From NCBI GenBank assembly GCA_002780065.1, contig PEWQ01000064.1, forward strand, positions 637-11,238: a DNA stretch of 10,602 nt, written 5' to 3'. This DNA comes from Candidatus Hydrogenedentes bacterium CG07_land_8_20_14_0_80_42_17. GTDB lineage: Bacteria > UBA8481. The notes under the pieces are model-generated. The model did not search any database and was not told the DNA's origin. It saw only the letters and a list, made by a program, of their open reading frames with translations. The stretch's first letter is position 1. Each line of letters starts with the position of its first letter. Shown piece after piece: positions 6,517 to 10,602 of this stretch. The translations under genes and the position numbers were made by a program.

Positions 6517-7470
6517 TTAAAATCTTTGAGTCTGCCATGGATACACCCATCCTGAATTCGAATAGTATCCTGGCTGATATTGGACTTCGGTTCTGTTCTC
6601 AGTTCCAGCAGAAAAATTGTTCTGCCACAGCGTTACCGAACCCGCTCCAGTCCACGGCAAAACCTGATGACCCTGAACTAGATCGATATCAGACTTATGA
6701 ATGTATCCGACTCTGCCCGATTCAGTATTTACCTTAAACCAGTCTCCAGACCTTCCCAATAGAGAAATGTAAGTTCCGGTTTTAACCGCATCAATCTGTC
6801 TCGAGCGTCTTGAAGCAGTTCTTCGAACAACTGCAGTTTGGCGCTTCAAAGGATTTACATAACCCAACCCCGCCGCGCCAGGCGCATTCATTTGCGAATA
6901 ATAAGGTGCAAAACTTCTAGCCCAAATCGCATTCCACTTCTGAGCCTGAACTGAAGGAAGCAATTTAAAATTCGGAATAGCAACGCTCGCGTCCAGTCGT
7001 TCGCCGTTTTCGAGAATGGTATTGAAAATCCAAAGTCTGTATTCAGACGAAAGTCCGGTATAAGCGGCGATAGAGTTATCGGCAAACCTCTCGCGCAAGA
7101 ATTCCTGAAGCAGAGCATCTGTCCGAAGGATTTGAAGCCGTTGACTTGTAGAGAAGAATCTTCTGAACTCATCGCTTGTTTCAATAGCAGAGGCGAGCCT
7201 GTCGATATTCATCGGCTGAATCTCCTGATTGTAAAGAACATATCTCGAGTCAAACGCAAAAGCGCTTTGAGCCGAATAAGGATTAATTGCGACAGGTATT
7301 ACCGGCACAACATACTGTATATTCCCTCCAAATGCCCATGGCGATACAAACTGAGCATTTCCCTCAAAAGGCAAATAAGTCGCCGTTTCAGCGAATAATG
7401 CCGATGCAAAAGATAAAAGTGCCGCCGAGCCGAATACTGTCCGAAAAATTACTGCAGATATTTTTTTCAT
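6517..7470 (-). CDS. Exported protein with a probable C-terminal SH3-like domain
   Basis: The 317-residue product starts with a typical signal peptide: MKK, a hydrophobic stretch (about 5-25, with AALLSFASALFA) and a likely cleavage after Ala27 (ALFA/ET). The mature protein has an aromatic- and Asn/Gln-rich N-terminal part, a middle region (about 85-190) predicted by eye to be mostly helical, and at about 211-265 a segment resembling a bacterial SH3 domain: a basic linker (RRTASRRSRQ), then VKTGTYISLLGRSGDWFKVNTESGRVGYIHKSDI, with the typical G-W-K-V and GYI pattern. Such domains usually bind cell-wall peptides. The tail is rich in Trp, Tyr and Asn. No enzymatic motif is seen. It leads the operon with the phosphofructokinase 15 bases downstream. 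No Shine-Dalgarno site is visible before the ATG, but the signal peptide fixes the start. The specific function is unknown. Confidence 0.8.
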   Translation of the reverse strand: MKKISAVIFRTVFGSAALLSFASALFAETATYLPFEGNAQFVSPWAFGGNIQYVVPVIPVAINPYSAQSAFAFDSRYVLYNQEIQPMNIDRLASAIETSDEFRRFFSTSQRLQILRTDALLQEFLRERFADNSIAAYTGLSSEYRLWIFNTILENGERLDASVAIPNFKLLPSVQAQKWNAIWARSFAPYYSQMNAPGAAGLGYVNPLKRQTAVVRRTASRRSRQIDAVKTGTYISLLGRSGDWFKVNTESGRVGYIHKSDIDLVQGHQVLPWTGAGSVTLWQNNFSAGTENRTEVQYQPGYYSNSGWVYPWQTQRF

Positions 7471-7549
7471 AGCGAAGAAAATATAGAACAGAATTTTACT
7501 TTTGACTAGAGGAAAACGAAAGCAAGAGCTAAAATGAAGATGAACTCAA

Positions 7550-8425
7550 ATGAATTTAACAAAAAATAACAGCGAAGAGTTATGCAAGACTAAAACTCTC
7601 ATCTATTCCAAATTATCGATAGGAATTTGGATATTCGGAATATTCTATCTAATTCTGATTTCAAAAAATCCGCATCTTCAAAATTCTTATTCTTCCTTAA
7701 ATGTCTTATGGATAGCAAAACGCGGAATATGGCTCCTGCCGTTCGGATTGTGGGGACTAATTTATTTTTCAAAAAGAAGCATATCCGATTCTATTCCATT
7801 AATTTCCGGAACTGCCTTATTAAAATCGACATTGGCGTGGCTAGTAATTTACGTTCTTACGGCAATTTTTTTCCCTGCCTCCGATTCAATAATGAAAATT
7901 TTTCTAATACAAGCAAGCTCTGTCTTGGTTCTCTTCGGCAGTTTAAACTTCGAAATAAAAGACCTGTTTCCGCTCAGTTCCAAAGAGTATCCGAGCATAA
8001 TTAAACTATGCGTGATATCAGCAGTTATTCTTCTCTCTTTGCTCTCATCAATTGTACTAGCAGGTCGCACAATAAAACCTGATTTTTTTTCCAATCTCAT
8101 ATTGTCTTCACCCAATATCGAATTGAGCCGCGATTTAATTGAGCTACTTCTAAAGATCATCTTTATTCCTTTATGCGAAGAGGCGCTTTTTAGAATGGGA
8201 CTGATCGGCTGGATTAGGCCCAGAGTAGGCGTAGTAGCGGCAGTTTTGATCTCGGCCGCTTTTTTTTCATTACTGCATTTTCAAGGTGATATATTCTGGG
8301 CACGATTCGTTGCCGGAATTTTTATGGGCTGGCTCTATGTTATGACAGGCAACATTGCGGCTCCGTTTTTTCTGCATGCAGTTTCGAATGCAGGTATAAT
8401 TTTATTGCCAATTATTTTCGGTTAG
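7550..8425 (+). CDS. CPBP-family intramembrane metalloprotease (Rce1/Abi-like)
   Basis: This 291-residue membrane protein has several hydrophobic segments (about 22-38, 57-73, 86-108, 115-132, 150-171, 195-209, 226-243, 250-266 and 271-290). The CPBP glutamic protease motifs sit in the C-terminal half: EEALFR (Glu210, Glu211, Arg215) as EExxxR, FSLLH (Phe239, His243) as FxxxH, and HAVSN (His276, Asn280) as HxxxN. All presumed catalytic residues are present, so it should be active in cleaving a prenylated, peptide or membrane substrate that cannot be named. Bacterial members are linked to peptide maturation, bacteriocin self-immunity and protein sorting. The start lacks a strong ribosome binding site; a -35-like TTGACT (7502-7507) lies in the 79-base divergent gap, without a well-spaced -10. 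The gene is joined to hemL by a 9-base gap, probably an incidental operon partner. Confidence 0.9.
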   Translation: MNLTKNNSEELCKTKTLIYSKLSIGIWIFGIFYLILISKNPHLQNSYSSLNVLWIAKRGIWLLPFGLWGLIYFSKRSISDSIPLISGTALLKSTLAWLVIYVLTAIFFPASDSIMKIFLIQASSVLVLFGSLNFEIKDLFPLSSKEYPSIIKLCVISAVILLSLLSSIVLAGRTIKPDFFSNLILSSPNIELSRDLIELLLKIIFIPLCEEALFRMGLIGWIRPRVGVVAAVLISAAFFSLLHFQGDIFWARFVAGIFMGWLYVMTGNIAAPFFLHAVSNAGIILLPIIFG

Positions 8426-8429
8426 GAGG
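8424..8429 (+). promoter_or_regulatory. hemL ribosome binding site overlapping the upstream stop codon
   Basis: The AGGAGG of hemL begins inside the TAG stop of the protease gene (TAG 8423-8425), and the ATG follows five bases after the site. Ribosomes finishing the protease gene therefore end on the hemL initiation site, a layout typical of translational coupling. It also confirms ATG 8435 as the hemL start. Confidence 0.85.
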
Positions 8430-8434
8430 AACAA

Positions 8435-9697
8435 ATGACTAAGAACGACATTTTATGGGAGAAAGCCAAAAGAATATTTCCGGGCGGAGTCAACAGTCCG
8501 GTTCGGGCATTCAAAGCAGTCGGCGGAACTCCGATAGTTTTCGAATCCGGCAAAGGCTCGAAGTTGACGAGCGTTGACGGAAAAGAATATATCGATTATG
8601 TCGGAGCATGGGGTCCGCAGATTCTAGGTCATGCGCATCCTGCAATAACGGAAGCAATCAAGAAAGCGGCGGGTAATTCGGCTTCGTTCGGCGCATCGTG
8701 CAATCTCGAAATAGAACTTGGCGAAAAAATATTATCCTCAATTCCTTCGATCGAAATTATTCGTTTCGTAAATTCCGGTACTGAGGCTGCTATGTCCGCT
8801 CTGCGGCTTGCCCGAGGATTTACCGGCCGCAACAAGATAATTAAATTTGCAGGCTGTTATCACGGACACGCAGACTTTCTTCTGGTGAAGGCTGGGTCCG
8901 GAGCAATGACTTTCGGCACTCCTGATTCAAAAGGAGTCCCCGAGTCTTACGCTTCCGAAACGCTTATTGCTCGTTACAACGATATTAACGACGTTGACAG
9001 AATTATTAAAATGCACGAGAAAGAGATCGCAGGAATAATTCTGGAGCCGGTTGTAGGAAACATGGGAGTCGTATTACCTGAAAAGGATTTTATCGAAGGA
9101 CTCCGAAGTCGTTGCGACAAAATCGGAGCGCTCCTGATCTTCGACGAAGTGATGACCGGTTTTCGAGTAAGCAGATCCTGCGCGCAGGGTTTATTCGGAA
9201 TCAAGCCGGATTTAACGTGTCTCGGAAAGATTATCGGAGGAGGACTTCCGATTGGGGCGTATGGAGGTCGACGCGAGATCATGGAACAGCTCTCTCCGTT
9301 AGGTCCGGTTTATCAGGCAGGAACTAACTCAGGAAATCCTGTAGTAATGGCGGCAGGCTCCGCGGCATTGGAAAATCTCACACCGACTGTTTACGAAAAA
9401 CTCGAACATCTCTCTAATATGCTCGAGAAAGGATTCAAAAAGTTTTCAAAAAGAAAAATTCTCATTCAAAGATGCGGCTCGATGATGACTCTCTTCTTCG
9501 TCAATGACGCAGAAGCTCGAATTCGGTCGGCAGATGATCTAGATATTGTCGACCGGAAAATATACGGTGAATATTTTCAGCACATGCTCAAGAATGGAAT
9601 TTACTTGCCGCCTTCTCAGTTCGAGGCCTTCTTTGTTTCAGCGGCGCACAGCGAAGAGGACATTTCGAGAGCGATCGAAGCATTTTCGAAATTCTGA
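8435..9697 (+). CDS. hemL: Glutamate-1-semialdehyde 2,1-aminomutase
   Basis: HemL moves the amino group of glutamate-1-semialdehyde to give 5-aminolevulinate, the last step of the C5 tetrapyrrole pathway (after GltX and HemA). It is a cytoplasmic PLP enzyme of aminotransferase fold class I. The 420 residues match the family length. Visible marks are FPGGVNSPVRAF (15-26), NSGTEAAMSALRLARG (113-128), CYHGHAD (141-147), the PLP-pairing Asp in IFDEVMTGFRV (Asp237) and the Schiff-base lysine Lys265 in LGKIIGGGLPIGAYGG, followed by QAGTNSGNP (294-302). The mobile-loop glycine region GSGAMTFGTPDSKGVP (154-169) is intact. Most family members read QAGTLSGNP; Asn replaces Leu here. The gene implies a C5 route and so heme, siroheme or cobalamin-type products, but no other hem gene is in the window. 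It is followed by comF after 4 bases. Confidence 0.97.
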   Translation: MTKNDILWEKAKRIFPGGVNSPVRAFKAVGGTPIVFESGKGSKLTSVDGKEYIDYVGAWGPQILGHAHPAITEAIKKAAGNSASFGASCNLEIELGEKILSSIPSIEIIRFVNSGTEAAMSALRLARGFTGRNKIIKFAGCYHGHADFLLVKAGSGAMTFGTPDSKGVPESYASETLIARYNDINDVDRIIKMHEKEIAGIILEPVVGNMGVVLPEKDFIEGLRSRCDKIGALLIFDEVMTGFRVSRSCAQGLFGIKPDLTCLGKIIGGGLPIGAYGGRREIMEQLSPLGPVYQAGTNSGNPVVMAAGSAALENLTPTVYEKLEHLSNMLEKGFKKFSKRKILIQRCGSMMTLFFVNDAEARIRSADDLDIVDRKIYGEYFQHMLKNGIYLPPSQFEAFFVSAAHSEEDISRAIEAFSKF

Positions 9698-9701
9698 CCA
9701 T

Positions 9702-10370
9702 ATGATTATTTCGGAGGTTTTAGATTCTCTCAAGGATCTTTATCTTCCACAAACATGTGCGGCGTGCCTGACTCAATTCGGCGAAGACGGGCACGACGGA
9801 ATGTGCGGCAATTGTCTCAAAAGACTCGAGCTTTTCGAAGTAGCACTTTGCAAGAGATGTTCGAGGCCATCAGGAACTGATATTTGTTCGAGCTGTCGAA
9901 GAGATCCTCCAAAAGCAAACAGAATAATTGCTCTAGGCTGGTATCAAGGAATTTTTGCCGAGATGATTCGAGGCGCGAAAATTTGGGGAATACACGAATG
10001 TTTATCATATCTGTATGATCGGATAAAATCAGAATTGGAGCCTGAATATGATGCAATAGTAGCTATTCCATCGAATCATAAATTAGTCAAAATACTTTCA
10101 AACGAAATTGCAAATATGCTCGATGCAGAGTTTTTGGAATTAGTGCGCAGAAAAAAGGAAGCTATAGAGCAGGTCGGGCTCACGAAAAAAGAGAGGAAAG
10201 AAAACGCAAAGAAAAGTTTCGAGCTAACCTCAAAAAAAATTCCGCAGAGTATTTTAGTCATCGACGATATTTCCACGACCGGAGCCACGCTCGATGCTGT
10301 ATGCAGTTTACTGAAAGATAACGGAGCAATAAAAGTTGATGCGTTTGTTCTGGCAATCGTTCCAGAATAA
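9702..10370 (+). CDS. ComF-family protein (zinc-ribbon plus phosphoribosyltransferase domain)
   Basis: The 222-residue protein matches the ComF/GntX family, tied to DNA uptake in competent bacteria. The N-terminal half has four CxxC pairs (Cys19/22, Cys35/38, Cys50/53, Cys62/65), as in the zinc-binding part of ComF. The C-terminal half has the PRPP-loop-like VIDDISTTGAT (186-196) and the family block QxGLxxxERxxN (Gln157-Asn168) ending at Phe173. The segment that normally reads like P..R.R.RGFNQ..LA is replaced by PSNHKLVKILSNEIANM (123-139), so the arginine-rich RGFNQ loop is missing; whether activity survives is unclear. I chose ATG at 9702, four bases past the hemL stop. A longer in-frame opening at 9546 would overlap hemL by 150 bases and add a non-homologous head. 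Translation is probably coupled to hemL because no good ribosome binding site is visible. No other competence genes are nearby. Confidence 0.88.
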   Translation: MIISEVLDSLKDLYLPQTCAACLTQFGEDGHDGMCGNCLKRLELFEVALCKRCSRPSGTDICSSCRRDPPKANRIIALGWYQGIFAEMIRGAKIWGIHECLSYLYDRIKSELEPEYDAIVAIPSNHKLVKILSNEIANMLDAEFLELVRRKKEAIEQVGLTKKERKENAKKSFELTSKKIPQSILVIDDISTTGATLDAVCSLLKDNGAIKVDAFVLAIVPE

Positions 10371-10388
10371 AAAGTGAGGCGGGATTAA

Positions 10389-10416
10389 TGAATCAGGATA
10401 CAAGATACGTGATTCA
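10389..10416 (+). other. Inverted repeat just downstream of comF
   Basis: TGAATCA (10389-10395) and TGATTCA (10410-10416) are perfect complements around a 14-base loop, which contains the short direct repeat GATAC..GATAC. It lies 18 bases after the comF stop. No T-run follows, so I do not call it a terminator. Its words resemble simple intergenic filler like that at the start of the window. Confidence 0.35.
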
Positions 10417-10455
10417 CTATTTACGAATTATAAACGAAATTTAAATTGCAAGAAT

Positions 10456-10512
10456 GGCCACTTAAACGTCTTCGCCCCAGATGCGAGCGAGGGTGGCCTG
10501 AATCTTTTTTTT
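10456..10512 (+). terminator. Possible weak terminator-like hairpin and T8 tract after comF
   Basis: GGCCAC (10456-10461) can pair with GTGGCC (10493-10498) around a 31-base loop that can fold further (TCGC 10472-10475 with GCGA 10483-10486). A T8 run follows at 10505-10512 but is separated from the stem by six bases, which is looser than a standard intrinsic terminator. It is the only terminator-like element after the hemL-comF operon. The rest of this 232-base gap shows no gene, other than the possible minus-strand remnant described separately. Confidence 0.25.
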
Positions 10513-10602
10513 GAAGCGGATGATCAGTGAGCGGTTGGCGGCGACTATTTATTTTTTAATGAAAACGACATGGCTTTTTTTAACGAAATTGCAGAAAATT
10601 CT
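10462..10602 (-). pseudogene. Possible decayed 3' end of a minus-strand gene
   Basis: Reading the minus strand from the window edge gives 17 open codons (ending SHVVFIKK), a TAA at 10549-10551, then 27 more codons in the same frame (IVAANRS through RFKKKIQATLARIWGEDV) before TAA at 10462-10464. The second peptide looks protein-like, with an amphipathic basic helix, and its DNA is richer in G+C than the flanking filler. No start codon lies between the two stops. I do not recognise the family. It may be the broken tail of a gene outside the window, or chance; the T8 tract here would simply be its lysine codons. Confidence 0.2.

Noticed and set aside
7627-8004. 125-codon plus-strand frame within the membrane protease gene
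   Set aside because: It lies in another frame of a gene with intact protease motifs and membrane segments; no independent evidence supports it.
9546-9701. N-terminal extension of comF upstream of 9702
   Set aside because: It would overlap hemL by 150 bases and adds an Arg/Ser-rich head unlike ComF. The ATG four bases after the hemL stop gives the normal family start and length.
9713-9717. GGAGG inside the start of comF as a ribosome binding site
   Set aside because: No in-frame start codon follows at a suitable distance; it encodes Glu-Val of the protein.
10388-10444. 18-codon frame after comF beginning ATGAATCAGG
   Set aside because: It is very short, made of repeat-like intergenic words that include the inverted repeat, and lacks a ribosome binding site.

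Overview
The window is a compact, moderately AT-rich bacterial chromosome segment with ten confidently called protein genes. Gaps are short, Shine-Dalgarno sites (GGAGG/AGGAGG) are clear at several starts, and I see no tRNA, rRNA, transposase or phage gene. The set is housekeeping: fatty acid and phospholipid precursors, a ribosomal protein, the S-adenosylhomocysteine cycle, glycolysis and tetrapyrrole synthesis by the C5 route. I cannot name the organism. Low-complexity intergenic repeats, a tandem array of the TGTCATTGCGAGGAGCG motif and a phosphofructokinase of the predicted pyrophosphate type would fit an uncultured, poorly sampled bacterial lineage, but this is inference only.

Layout. 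Positions 1-119 hold short A/T-rich CAATCTTC-type repeats. From 2947 down to 120 a minus-strand cluster runs DUF177 (YceD-like) - rpmF (L32) - plsX - fabD. This is the familiar rpmF/plsX/fab cluster, but without fabH between plsX and fabD. An 8-bp perfect inverted repeat lies between DUF177 and rpmF. A divergent gene, ahcY (3051-4448, plus strand), has a readable promoter (TTTACT / TATAAT, 16-bp spacer), a strong Shine-Dalgarno site and a GTG start. The convergent gap after ahcY holds four copies of a 27-bp tandem repeat.

A second minus-strand operon (7470 to 4618) encodes an exported protein with a probable SH3-like domain, a phosphofructokinase with the GGDD/PKTIDDD residues of pyrophosphate-dependent enzymes, and a small membrane-anchored protein of unknown function. 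The last two have GGAGGTAA ribosome binding sites. Divergent from it is a plus-strand operon (7550 to 10370): a CPBP-family membrane protease homologue, hemL and a ComF-like phosphoribosyltransferase-fold protein. It is tightly packed: the hemL Shine-Dalgarno site overlaps the preceding stop codon, and comF starts 4 bases after hemL ends.

The final 232 bases hold no confident gene. They contain two inverted repeats, a T8 tract and, on the minus strand, short open stretches that could be the decayed end of a gene outside the window. I found no convincing undescribed multi-gene system. The points most worth a second look are the 27-bp repeat array, the cofactor prediction for the phosphofructokinase, the missing fabH and several altered family motifs (FabD GHG, AhcY GHGDVGKG, ComF lacking the RGFNQ-type loop).
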